Source of the DNA: an uncultured Bryobacteraceae bacterium
GTDB taxonomy: Bacteria > Acidobacteriota > Terriglobia > Bryobacterales > Bryobacteraceae
Assembly: GCA_937921835.1 (NCBI GenBank)
Contig: CAKZVG010000299.1
Span: forward strand, 1-17,203
Reading direction: 5' to 3'
Length of the DNA stretch: 17,203 nt
Below the pieces are notes generated by a model that was not told the DNA's origin, ran no database searches, and saw only the letters and a program-made list of their open reading frames with translations. The position numbers were made by a program, and so were the translations under genes. Positions 1 to 6,271 of the stretch are shown piece after piece; position 1 is the stretch's first letter; every line of letters begins with the position of its first letter.

Positions 1-1092
1 GGCGCGCTCCACCTCGCGCACCATCTGGCCCATGTTCAGCTCGGGCACGACGAAGGCGCGCGCCTTGCCCGCCAGGCTCCGGATCCGCTCTTCCGGAAAC
101 GGCCAGGCCGTCACCAGCCGCAGCTTGCCGGTGGCCACGCCCTTCTTCCGCGCCAGTTCGATGGCCCGCTGCGCCACGCGCGAGGTGATACCGTAGGAAA
201 CCACGATCACCTCGGCGTCCTCGAGGTTTTCCTCCTCGCGCAGCAGCGGCACGTTGCGCAGCTTGGCCAGCAGGCGCCGGACCAGCTTGTTCTGCGCTTC
301 GGCGTTCATCAGCGGGTAGCCGCGCTCGTCGTGCGTAAGGCCGGTGACGTGGAAGGCGTAGCCCATTCCGGCGTGCACCATGGGCGGCACCAGGTCTGGC
401 CCGGCGGCGTAGGGGCGGAAGTCCTCTGGGCTCTCGTTGGTGAGCCGCCGCGGCACGACCCGAAGTTGTTCCGCGGGAGGAATAACCACCTTCTCGGTCA
501 TGTGGCCCACGCACTCGTCCATCATCAGCATCACCGGAACGCGGAACCGCTCAGCCTGGTTGAAGGCTTCGATGGTGAGGTCGAAGCACTCCTGGGGCGA
601 GTTCGGGCACAGCGCGATGATGCCGTAGTCGCCGTGCGAGCCCCAGCGCGCCTGCATCATGTCGGCTTGCGCAGGCAGCGTGGGCAGTCCGGTCGAAGGC
701 CCCCCGCGCTGCACGTTGACGAACACGCAGGGGGTCTCGGTCATGGCCGCGTAGCCGATGTGCTCCATCATCAGGGAGAAGCCCGGTCCGGAGGTCACCG
801 TGAACGCCTTGGCGCCCCCCCACACCGCTCCCTGAATGGCGATGGAGGAGGCGATCTCGTCTTCCATCTGGATGAATACGCCGCCCACGGTGGGGATGCG
901 GGCGGAAAAACGCTCCACCACTTCGGTGGAGGGAGTGATGGGATATCCGGCGGCGAAGCGGGCGCCGGCGGCAAGCGCGCCCTCACAGCAGGCGTGATCG
1001 CCATCGAGGAAATGGACGCCGGTCAGAACCCCCTTGGGGTCGGCCGGAACGTATTCCGGCTCCATCACGGCATCGTGAACGAGAGCGGCCAT
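1..1092 (-). CDS. korA: 2-oxoglutarate (2-oxoacid):ferredoxin oxidoreductase, alpha subunit (partial, C-terminus cut by window edge)
   Basis: The reading frame is open from ATG at 1092 to base 1 (364 codons) and leaves the window, so only about the last 15-25 residues should be missing compared with the usual 370-390. It catalyses oxidative decarboxylation of a 2-oxoacid to an acyl-CoA with reduction of ferredoxin, in the cytoplasm. Visible family motifs are YPITPSTE (residues 50-57), QMEDEIAS (75-82), TSGPGFSLM (100-108) and QRGGPSTGLPT (128-138), which are hallmarks of the pyruvate/2-oxoglutarate:ferredoxin oxidoreductase alpha chain. The ATG directly follows the TAG stop of the ferredoxin subunit gene with no gap, so the two are co-translated. 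The order ferredoxin then alpha matches korDABC/oorDABC, so the thiamine-binding beta subunit should lie just beyond base 1. 2-Oxoglutarate is the most likely substrate from this order; a branched-chain 2-oxoacid enzyme (vor) is the alternative. Confidence 0.9.
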   Translation of the reverse strand, partial: MAALVHDAVMEPEYVPADPKGVLTGVHFLDGDHACCEGALAAGARFAAGYPITPSTEVVERFSARIPTVGGVFIQMEDEIASSIAIQGAVWGGAKAFTVTSGPGFSLMMEHIGYAAMTETPCVFVNVQRGGPSTGLPTLPAQADMMQARWGSHGDYGIIALCPNSPQECFDLTIEAFNQAERFRVPVMLMMDECVGHMTEKVVIPPAEQLRVVPRRLTNESPEDFRPYAAGPDLVPPMVHAGMGYAFHVTGLTHDERGYPLMNAEAQNKLVRRLLAKLRNVPLLREEENLEDAEVIVVSYGITSRVAQRAIELARKKGVATGKLRLVTAWPFPEERIRSLAGKARAFVVPELNMGQMVREVERA

Positions 1093-1320
1093 CTAGACGA
1101 CCTCCGCGACGCCCCGCACTCCAAAAATGGCGAAATCGGGGCAGTACATGCCGCACAGGTCGCATCCGCTGCATTTCTCCGGCGCGACCACGTGTGGGGG
1201 ATGATACCCTTTTGCGTTAAAAGCTGAGGATAGAGCCAGCACCTTCGTGGGGCAAAACTCCACGCAGAATCCGCATCCCTTGCACCGGTCCACCGTAATC
1301 GTAACAAAACCCTTGGCCAT
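1093..1320 (-). CDS. korD: 4Fe-4S ferredoxin subunit of 2-oxoacid:ferredoxin oxidoreductase
   Basis: A 75-residue bacterial-type 2[4Fe-4S] ferredoxin. The two cluster motifs are complete: CKGCGFCVEFCP (cysteines 13, 16, 19, 23) and CSGCDLCGMYCP (cysteines 50, 53, 56, 60). It starts MAKG at 1320 and ends in TAG immediately before the alpha-subunit ATG. Such small ferredoxins form the delta subunit (KorD/OorD/VorD) that takes electrons from the alpha/beta core. A weak purine stretch (GAAGG) precedes the ATG by a few bases, and a -10-like TAGTAT on the minus strand (1357-1352) could serve the operon, although no convincing -35 is visible. Its position first in the operon supports the oor/kor-type assignment of the complex. 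Confidence 0.92.
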   Translation of the reverse strand: MAKGFVTITVDRCKGCGFCVEFCPTKVLALSSAFNAKGYHPPHVVAPEKCSGCDLCGMYCPDFAIFGVRGVAEVV

Positions 1321-1397
1321 ATGCCTTCAGTCTCCGTTGAGGACCTTTCTGATACTACATCTTCCAGCACGATGGTGGCCAAACTGGGTGAATTCAC

Positions 1398-2159
1398 TCA
1401 GGGGACAGCGCTCCGCAACAACCCGCGGACCTCTTCCCGGGTCAACTCCCGCCACTTCCCCACCGGAAGCGCGCCGATGCGCAGCGGCCCGATGGCCACC
1501 CGCACCAGCTTCAGCACCCTGCTCCCCACCGCTTCCACCATCCGCCGCACCTGCCGGTTGCGTCCCTCGGTGAGGGTGATCTCGAAGAACGTCTTGCTGG
1601 CCGAGTCGCGCAGGTGCCTCACCCCGGCCGGGCGGGTGGGACCGTCCTTGAGCATCACGCCCTGGCGCAGGCGGTCGAGCGCGGCTTCATCGAGCCGCGT
1701 GGCGGTCTTCACCAGGTAGGTCTTGGGCGCTTTGTAGGCCGGGTTGGTGATGCGTTCGGCGAATTGGGAGTCGTTGGTAAGCAGCAGCAGCCCGCTGGTA
1801 TCGAGATCCAGCCGCCCAACCGGGAAGACGAAGTCCCCGCCGTCCGGGAGGAGGTCATAGACGGTGGGCCGTCCCCGGGGGTCTTTGTAGGTGGTGACGT
1901 AGCCGGTGGGTTTGTAGAGGACGATGTAAATCTTCTTGCGGCCCGTAACCGGCTTCCCGTCGAGCGTGACCCGGTCGCGCTCGAGATCCACCCAGTGCTC
2001 CGGCGATTGGATGAGTTTCCCGTTGACGCGCACCCGCCCGGCGGCGATCCAGGCGCGGGCGTCGGCGCGCGAGCCAAGGCCCGCCTTCGACAGGGCGCGG
2101 TCCAGGGTCTTCAGCGGCCGCTTGCCGCCGGAGCCGCTCCGCCTGGTCTCTTGCCTCAC
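1398..2159 (-). CDS. 16S/23S rRNA pseudouridine synthase, RsuA/RluB/RluF family
   Basis: A 253-residue protein with an N-terminal S4 RNA-binding domain (about residues 18-65) and a pseudouridine synthase domain. The catalytic motif is GRLDLDTSGLLLLTND (115-130) with the nucleophilic aspartate at about 118. The C-terminal EGRNRQVRRM segment is also typical of the RsuA/RluB/RluE/RluF branch. It isomerises a specific uridine in rRNA in the cytoplasm; I cannot tell which site. The frame is open far upstream because of the high GC content, but the gene should start at GTG 2159, whose GTGA overlaps the TGA stop of the upstream regulator gene. That implies translational coupling. No ATG exists in frame before the catalytic domain, which supports the GTG start. 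Confidence 0.88.
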   Translation of the reverse strand: MRQETRRSGSGGKRPLKTLDRALSKAGLGSRADARAWIAAGRVRVNGKLIQSPEHWVDLERDRVTLDGKPVTGRKKIYIVLYKPTGYVTTYKDPRGRPTVYDLLPDGGDFVFPVGRLDLDTSGLLLLTNDSQFAERITNPAYKAPKTYLVKTATRLDEAALDRLRQGVMLKDGPTRPAGVRHLRDSASKTFFEITLTEGRNRQVRRMVEAVGSRVLKLVRVAIGPLRIGALPVGKWRELTREEVRGLLRSAVP

Positions 2160-3277
2160 CCTTCCAGCACGCGATGCGTAAGATACTCGACGTTCACGAT
2201 TTCCTCGTCGAAGTCGATCATGTCCACCCGCAGCAGCACCTGGAAGTGCCGCGGAACCGGCGCTCGCCCCTCCGGCGCCAGGCGCCGCAGCAGGTTCCGG
2301 ACTTTGTCCTCCAGGGTGAGGTAGTGTCCGGCGGCCTCGATGGCGCGCCCGTGGTTGGCGGTGATGGTGGTGACGGCGCCCTCGGGCGTCAAGGCAGGCT
2401 GGCGGGTCACGACGGCATATTCGGTCACGCGCTCGAGCTTGCCCTCCATGAACCGGGCGCCCGCGTAGACCGCCTCCTCGCCCGGCCGGGGATCCCGGTT
2501 TTCGATCCGCTCGGGCAGGATCACGAAACACCCTCCGCCCTGAAGCGCATCCACGAACTTGTTGGTGCGGCCGCTGCCGATCAGCACCAGGTTCGATTGC
2601 CGCAATTCGTTCCAGCAGCAAAAGCGGGAATTGCGGATGTCGAGCGCCGCGCCCATCTCCTGGAACAGCTTGGCGAGCGAGAGCAGGCAGTGGACTTCGC
2701 CCGCCGACTGGAAGTGGTAGGAAGGCCGGAAGCCCCGCATGTCGATGCCTGGCAGCCTCGAGGCGATCTCCTGCCTGCCGCCCGAAACATCGTTGACATA
2801 GATGTTCCGGATGAAGGTTCCGCGCTCGTCGCGGAAGAACAGCAGTTCGGTGTAGACCAGGATGTTTCCCGTCCGCCCGCTCAGGTGCGGCTCCCAGAAC
2901 CTGCGCAGCGCCGACGAAGGGGCCTCCTCCGCGGCGCCGCCGCACGCCGGCGCGTCGCTGAAGACCGCCTTGTACTGCCCTTTGGGAATCGCCAGCCGCA
3001 ACGCTTCCTCCCGGCCCTCGGTCTCGAAATAGGAGCGCAGGCGCTCCCGGATGCCCGCGATGCTCACCCGCACGATGGGATCGGTCTTCGGGTCGAAGGT
3101 GCGCTGGCGGTTGATGGCGTTGACCGCGATGTCGTACTCCTTTACGGGCCCGCTGTCGCCGGTCCGCTCGCACAGATATTGGAGAATGCGTTTCAGCGAG
3201 TCGGCGTGCGCGAACTGGCGGCTGGCGAAGATCCGCTTCAACAGTTCCTGGCGGTTTTCGGGCGTGTCGGCCGGCAA
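2156..3277 (-). CDS. Winged-helix DNA-binding regulator with unassigned C-terminal domain (acidobacterial type)
   Basis: About 373 residues. Residues 8-106 form a winged-helix-like module that I recognise from many Acidobacteria and rhizobial cyclase-like regulators. Markers are a hydrophobic helix ending LQYLCERT, then VKEYDIAV, then FDPKTDPIVRV, then a stretch ending RLAIPKGQY. The remaining 260 residues have no family I can name. They include LIGSGRTNKF and a late segment around TANHGRAIEAAG, which resemble a conserved C-terminal domain in similar regulators. There is no signal peptide or membrane span, so it is probably cytoplasmic. The start is uncertain: the frame stays open to an ATG at 3427, but that lies inside the divergent DUF1080 gene. 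TTG at 3277, just before the conserved domain, fits better, with a -10-like TAGAAT at 3314-3309. The stop overlaps the pseudouridine synthase start. Confidence 0.72.
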   Translation of the reverse strand: MPADTPENRQELLKRIFASRQFAHADSLKRILQYLCERTGDSGPVKEYDIAVNAINRQRTFDPKTDPIVRVSIAGIRERLRSYFETEGREEALRLAIPKGQYKAVFSDAPACGGAAEEAPSSALRRFWEPHLSGRTGNILVYTELLFFRDERGTFIRNIYVNDVSGGRQEIASRLPGIDMRGFRPSYHFQSAGEVHCLLSLAKLFQEMGAALDIRNSRFCCWNELRQSNLVLIGSGRTNKFVDALQGGGCFVILPERIENRDPRPGEEAVYAGARFMEGKLERVTEYAVVTRQPALTPEGAVTTITANHGRAIEAAGHYLTLEDKVRNLLRRLAPEGRAPVPRHFQVLLRVDMIDFDEEIVNVEYLTHRVLEG

Positions 3278-3308
3278 TGTCGGAGCACCAAGCTGTGAAG
3301 TCTCTCCA

Positions 3309-3314
3309 ATTCTA
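3309..3314 (-). promoter_or_regulatory. Possible -10 box for the winged-helix regulator gene
   Basis: Minus-strand TAGAAT lies in the 96-base divergent gap. It would place transcription start near 3302, about 25 bases before the chosen TTG start at 3277. No clear -35 hexamer is visible, so this is a weak call. Confidence 0.3.
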
Positions 3315-3348
3315 TCGCCACGCGGAGCGCCGGGGCGCCCGCTTCGGC

Positions 3349-3354
3349 TACAAT
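3349..3354 (+). promoter_or_regulatory. Possible -10 box for the DUF1080-eda operon
   Basis: TACAAT sits 19 bases before the ATG at 3374. The predicted transcript would begin near 3361 and still contain the GGGAG ribosome-binding sequence at 3364-3368. There is no recognisable -35 hexamer. Confidence 0.4.
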
Positions 3355-3373
3355 ACGGGACTCGGGAGCATCC

Positions 3374-4057
3374 ATGAAACGCTATCTTCCTCTCCTCGCC
3401 GCGATCCTCGCGGTTCCCGCTCTGCAAGCGGCCGGCTGGATCAAGCTCTTCGACGGCAAGACGCTAAACGGCTGGAGCGTTCACAGCGGCACGGCGACCT
3501 ACGTGGTGGACAACGGAACCATCCTCGGCACCGCCGTGCTCGGCAGCGCCAACACCTTTCTCTGCACGGAACGCGAATTCGGCGACTTCGTGCTGGAATT
3601 CGAGGTCAAGGTGGATCCCGAGCTCAACTCGGGCGTGCAGTTCCGCAGCCTCATCGCCAGGGAGCCGATGACCTTCAAGGTCCCCGGCAAGGACGGTAAG
3701 GAAATCGAGCGCAAGATCCCGGCCGACCGCGTCTACGGTTACCAGGTGGAGATCTCGGCCCGCAAGTCCGGCAACGCTGGCAACGTCTACGACGAAGCCC
3801 GCCGCGGCCGCTTCCTGGACGACTTCAGCAACAAGCCTAAGGCGCGCGAAGCGTATAAGGACAACCAGTGGAACAAGTACCGCGTCGAGGCCAAGGGCAA
3901 CCGCATCCGCACCTGGGTGAACGGAGTCCCCTGCGCCGATTTCGAGGATTCGATGACCGCGCGCGGCATCATCGGCCTGCAAGTGCACTCGGTGCCCAAG
4001 GACCGCTTCAAGCCCTACCAGGTGCGCTGGCGCAACATCCGCATTCGTGAATTGTAG
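3374..4057 (+). CDS. Secreted DUF1080 protein (3-keto-disaccharide hydrolase domain)
   Basis: A 227-residue protein with a Sec signal peptide (residues 1 to about 19, ending ALQA) followed by a single DUF1080 domain (Pfam 3-keto-disaccharide hydrolase, a concanavalin-like jelly roll). Markers are LFDGKTLNGW (25-34), the LNSGVQFRS segment (84-92), the WNKYRVEAKGNRIRTWVNG region and the terminal WRNIRIREL. Characterised relatives cleave glycosides whose sugar has been oxidised at C3. The exact substrate here is unknown. It probably acts outside the cytoplasmic membrane. ATG 3374 is preceded by GGGAG six bases away. A KDPG-aldolase gene follows 18 bases after the stop, so the pair is probably one operon for sugar catabolism. 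A second DUF1080 gene lies at 11505-12179. Confidence 0.88.
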   Translation: MKRYLPLLAAILAVPALQAAGWIKLFDGKTLNGWSVHSGTATYVVDNGTILGTAVLGSANTFLCTEREFGDFVLEFEVKVDPELNSGVQFRSLIAREPMTFKVPGKDGKEIERKIPADRVYGYQVEISARKSGNAGNVYDEARRGRFLDDFSNKPKAREAYKDNQWNKYRVEAKGNRIRTWVNGVPCADFEDSMTARGIIGLQVHSVPKDRFKPYQVRWRNIRIREL

Positions 4058-4075
4058 GCCCGGGGGGAGGCAGCC

Positions 4076-4732
4076 ATGGAAGCCAGCCGGATTTACGAGA
4101 AGATCGGGGCGCTCGGCGTCGTGCCCGTGATCGCCATCGAGGACGCCGCCGCGGCGCTGCCGCTGGCCGACGCCCTGCTCGCCGGTGGTCTCCCGGTGGC
4201 GGAGATCACCTTCCGCACCGCCGCCGCCGCCGCGGTGATCGAGAAGATCTCCAAGGAACGGCCTGAGGTGCTGACCGGCGCCGGTACGGTGCTCAGCGCC
4301 GGAAACCTGCGCCAGGCCGCCGCCTGCGGCGCGGCCTTCGGCGTCGCGCCGGGATGCAATCCCGAGGTCGTGCGCGAGGCCCTCGGCATCGGCTTTCCGT
4401 TTTCGCCCGGCGTGATGACGCCGAGCGACATCGAGGCCGCCGTGAGCCTGGGCGTCACGATCCTCAAGTTCTTTCCCGCGGGCGCCGCCGGAGGAGTGAA
4501 CATGTTGAAAAGCCTGGCCGCTCCGTACGCGCACCTGGGCGTGAAGTTCATCCCCACCGGCGGCGTGAGCCTGGCGAATTTGACGGATTACCTCGAACAG
4601 AAGTCCGTGCTCGCGGTGGGAGGCACCTGGATCGCCACCCGTGAGGACATCGCCGCCGGCCGCTGGGACAAGATCCGCGACAACTGCCGCGCGGCGGTCG
4701 GGGCCGTCGCGCAGTTGCGGGCCGGCAAATAG
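4076..4732 (+). CDS. eda: 2-dehydro-3-deoxy-phosphogluconate / 4-hydroxy-2-oxoglutarate aldolase
   Basis: A 218-residue class I aldolase of the KDPG/KHG family, full length for the family. Catalytic features are in place: the general acid/base glutamate in AEITFRT (Glu43, Arg47), the TGAGTV phosphate-side loop (67-72), the Schiff-base lysine in ILKFFPA (Lys131) and the phosphate-binding PTGGV (160-164). It splits KDPG into pyruvate and glyceraldehyde-3-phosphate in the Entner-Doudoroff or uronate route; relatives accept other 2-keto-3-deoxy acids. It is cytoplasmic. The ATG is preceded by a strong GGGGGGAGG sequence and lies 18 bases after the secreted DUF1080 gene, linking glycan hydrolysis to sugar-acid catabolism. 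No KDG kinase or dehydratase is visible in the window, so the rest of the route must be elsewhere. Confidence 0.93.
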   Translation: MEASRIYEKIGALGVVPVIAIEDAAAALPLADALLAGGLPVAEITFRTAAAAAVIEKISKERPEVLTGAGTVLSAGNLRQAAACGAAFGVAPGCNPEVVREALGIGFPFSPGVMTPSDIEAAVSLGVTILKFFPAGAAGGVNMLKSLAAPYAHLGVKFIPTGGVSLANLTDYLEQKSVLAVGGTWIATREDIAAGRWDKIRDNCRAAVGAVAQLRAGK

Positions 4733-4736
4733 AACG

Positions 4737-4756
4737 CGCCCGCTACTTGCCGGGCG
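4737..4756. terminator. Short hairpin between convergent genes, weak terminator candidate
   Basis: CGCCCG and CGGGCG form a perfect six-base inverted repeat around an eight-base loop. It spans the 10-base gap between eda and the convergent exported protein gene and includes the latter's stop codon. On the plus strand GTTT follows; neither side has a real T tract, so this is only a candidate. Confidence 0.25.
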
Positions 4757-5225
4757 GTTTCCGCCGCAGCTTGTCGGCAATCCGCGCCGCCACGCGATCG
4801 AGATTCTTGGCGCTGGTGTCCTTGGGCCGCTCGAACGCCGACCAGAGCACGTCGCGCGACTTCACATGCACCAGAAAAATGGTGCCTTTGGCGCGGCTGA
4901 ACGACGGCGGCCGCGGCGGCGCCGGCGCGTCGAAGCCGGACTTCTTTTCCTCTTCGGCGTCCTCCTTCTTACCCTCAGGCTCCGGCGCCTCCGGGGGGAA
5001 CAGCTTGTCCAGACTGGCCTCGAAGCCTTCTCCCAGCCGGTCCGTGAACACCGCGTCGGCTTTGCGCGGGTCCGTCACCACGCGGAAGAGGCCGGCCGCG
5101 GTCAACCGGTGCGCCAGGTATTGATCGAGGCCGTTGCTCATCGGCAGCAGATAGACCGATTGGACCTCCCCAAGCTGGGCCGCGGCCGCCACCGCCGCGA
5201 TCGCGAACAAGACAGGCGCTCGCAT
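4743..5225 (-). CDS. Small exported protein of unknown function
   Basis: A 160-residue protein starting MRAP at 5225. The first 17 or so residues form a short Sec-type signal peptide ending in an alanine run before QLGEV. The mature part begins with a fold-like segment (VQSVYLLPMSNGLDQYLAHRL, then a stretch ending ADAVFTDRLG). A charged and proline-rich linker (about residues 78-110, dense in E, K and P) follows, and then a beta-like segment KGTIFLVHVKSRDVLW. I do not recognise a named family. The pattern loosely resembles periplasmic or outer-membrane-associated proteins that bind partner proteins, but this is not an assignment. The frame is open further upstream, but ATG 5225 is the only start that gives a signal peptide, and a minus-strand TACACT ends 10 bases before it. 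The gene is divergent from arsR and convergent with eda. Confidence 0.75.
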   Translation of the reverse strand: MRAPVLFAIAAVAAAAQLGEVQSVYLLPMSNGLDQYLAHRLTAAGLFRVVTDPRKADAVFTDRLGEGFEASLDKLFPPEAPEPEGKKEDAEEEKKSGFDAPAPPRPPSFSRAKGTIFLVHVKSRDVLWSAFERPKDTSAKNLDRVAARIADKLRRKPPGK

Positions 5226-5235
5226 GGATGTCTTC

Positions 5236-5241
5236 AGTGTA
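5236..5241 (-). promoter_or_regulatory. -10-like box for the small exported protein gene (near-leaderless)
   Basis: Minus-strand TACACT is followed by exactly ten bases and then the ATG at 5225. Transcription would start within a few bases of the start codon, leaving no room for a ribosome-binding site. No good -35 hexamer is visible. Confidence 0.45.
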
Positions 5242-5279
5242 GCGGTTCGCGGGCAGCCGGGAAAAACCGTCCCGGGCGC

Positions 5280-5307
5280 TTGACAGACCCCATACTTCGA
5301 ATATAAT
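5280..5307 (+). promoter_or_regulatory. Consensus sigma-70-type promoter of arsR
   Basis: A perfect TTGACA (5280-5285) and a perfect TATAAT (5302-5307) are separated by 16 bases. Transcription should start at about 5313-5315, at or next to the arsR ATG at 5315, so the mRNA is predicted to be leaderless. Such a strong promoter makes sense if it is normally repressed by ArsR. Confidence 0.85.
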
Positions 5308-5311
5308 CGAA
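5296..5311. promoter_or_regulatory. Palindromic operator candidate over the arsR -10 box
   Basis: TTCGA and TCGAA form a 16-base imperfect palindrome (one mismatched pair, 5301/5306) that covers the TATAAT box. AT-rich inverted repeats overlapping the promoter are the usual ArsR/SmtB binding sites, so this is the likely autoregulatory operator. Confidence 0.6.
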
Positions 5312-5314
5312 TTA

Positions 5315-5659
5315 ATGGCGAAAGACCAGCCGGACCAGACATCCCGTTACGCCGACATGCTCGCGGCGATGGGCGCCGAAGCGCGGTTGCGGATCGTGCG
5401 CCTGCTGCTCGGCGCGCATCCGGACGGCATGGTGGTGGGCGAGATCCAGGCTGAACTGGGAATCCCGCCCTCGACGTTGTCCCATCATCTGGAGAAGTTG
5501 AAGCATGAGGGGCTGGTCACGGTCCGGCGGGAGAGCACCTATCTCCGCTACAGCGCCAACACGGACGCGTTGCGCGAACTGCTCACGTTCCTGTATGCGG
5601 AATGCTGTTCCCGCAACAAGGTTTTCGCCCCGGACGAGATCGTTCGACTCTGCAAATAG
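5315..5659 (+). CDS. arsR: ArsR/SmtB-family repressor, probably arsenite-responsive
   Basis: A 114-residue winged-helix repressor of usual length for ArsR. The recognition-helix segment is in residues 43-68, with VGEIQAELGIPPSTLSHHL followed by KLKHEGLV. A candidate metalloid site is the C-terminal cysteine pair Cys97-Cys98 (ECCSR) with a third cysteine at 113. This resembles the C-terminal cysteine triads of some arsenite-sensing ArsR proteins rather than the CxC of the E. coli type. Arsenic as the ligand is supported by the arsenate reductase gene that follows. The gene has a near-consensus promoter with an operator-like palindrome over the -10 box and a start codon at or next to the predicted transcription start. 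Its stop codon overlaps the AGGAGG ribosome-binding site of arsC, indicating an arsRC operon. No arsenite exporter gene is visible. Confidence 0.88.
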   Translation: MAKDQPDQTSRYADMLAAMGAEARLRIVRLLLGAHPDGMVVGEIQAELGIPPSTLSHHLEKLKHEGLVTVRRESTYLRYSANTDALRELLTFLYAECCSRNKVFAPDEIVRLCK

Positions 5660-5663
5660 GAGG
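5658..5663 (+). promoter_or_regulatory. Strong ribosome-binding site deciding the arsC start
   Basis: AGGAGG lies eight bases before ATG 5672 and overlaps the arsR stop codon. It identifies 5672 as the intended translation start of the arsC region, which places the start in a different frame from the rest of arsC. Confidence 0.75.
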
Positions 5664-5671
5664 CTGAAAGA

Positions 5672-6168
5672 ATGCGTTTCGCGATTCTGGGCGGCTTGGT
5701 TTGCCTCGCCGCCGCGTCGCTGATGAGCGGCGAAGGCCGCAAGACGCGGATCCTGGTGCTTGCACCGGCAACTCCGCGCGCAGCCAGATGACCGAGGGAT
5801 TCCTGAAATCGCTCGACCCGCGCCTGGAGGTTTACTCCGCCGGCACGCATCCGGCGCCGCAAGTGAATCCCTTCGCCGTTCAGGCGATGAAGGAAGTGGG
5901 CATCGACATCTCCGGCGGCAGGCCGAAGAACGTGAACCAGTTCCTCAGCCAGCCCTTCGACTACGTGATTACCGTTTGCGGCGAAGCCGACGAGTCTTGT
6001 CCGAACTTCCGCGGCAAGGTGGGCAAGCGGGTGCACATCGGATTTCCCGATCCGGCCAAAGCCACCGGCACGGAGGCCGAAAAACTGGCCGTGTTCCGGA
6101 AGGTGCGCGAGGACATCCGGGCGCGGTTCCGCGAGTACTACGAGCAGGAGATCCGCAAGGGACTTTAA
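5672..6168 (+). CDS. arsC: Thioredoxin-type arsenate reductase with apparent frameshift near residue 30 (possible pseudogene or sequence error)
   Basis: Low-molecular-weight-phosphatase-fold arsenate reductase. After correction of one missing base it would be about 165 residues. Motifs: P-loop CTGNSARS (Cys31-Ser38), the redox cysteines in VCGEADESC (Cys103, Cys110) and the FPDPA aspartate (Asp127). This is the full catalytic set of the thioredoxin-coupled pI258 type, which reduces arsenate to arsenite. The well-supported start (AGGAGG, ATG 5672) is in another frame: it reads MRFAILGGLVCL and on to KTRILVL, then stops at a TGA at 5789. The cysteine codon 5761-5763 is in frame +1 instead, so one base is missing at about 5760. 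An alternative TTG start at 5701 gives an arginine-rich N-terminus unlike the family. The first 22 residues look like a signal peptide, which is unusual for a cytoplasmic enzyme. Confidence 0.8.
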
Positions 6169-6201
6169 GCACGGGGGATGGCAGGTCGGCAGGGAAAGAG
6201 C

Positions 6202-6222
6202 GCTGCGGCCCGGCGGCGCAGC
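6202..6222. other. Inverted repeat in the convergent arsC / oxidoreductase gap
   Basis: GCTGCG and CGCAGC are a perfect six-base inverted repeat with a nine-base loop, in the 103-base gap between two convergent stop codons. It may help termination, but no T tract follows on either strand. The rest of the gap holds only a nine-base direct repeat (CGTGGACGC at 6223 and 6243). Confidence 0.25.
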
Positions 6223-6271
6223 CGTGGACGCTTTGCCCCGGGCGTGGACGCCGCGGACGTCCGGTTCCGGC

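Noticed and set aside
331..1227. A 298-codon plus-strand frame across the oxidoreductase subunits
   Set aside because: The minus strand carries unmistakable KorA and ferredoxin motifs; the plus frame has no family features.
1398..3173. Reading the pseudouridine synthase as a 591-residue protein
   Set aside because: The extra N-terminal 338 residues are an out-of-frame reading of the regulator gene. The GTG at 2159 gives a family-sized protein.
3278..3427. Longer start of the winged-helix regulator at ATG 3427
   Set aside because: It would run 54 bases into the signal-peptide coding part of the divergent DUF1080 gene and across both candidate promoters, and the added residues show no domain.
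5701..6168. arsC starting at TTG 5701 without any frameshift
   Set aside because: It lacks a ribosome-binding site and gives an arginine-rich N-terminus (MPRRRVADERRR), whereas the frame from ATG 5672 encodes the expected strand before the P-loop.
6223..6251. Nine-base direct repeat CGTGGACGC (6223-6231 and 6243-6251) as a mobile-element or regulator mark
   Set aside because: It is only nine bases, occurs twice in a GC-rich convergent gap, and has no adjoining transposase, attachment site or promoter.
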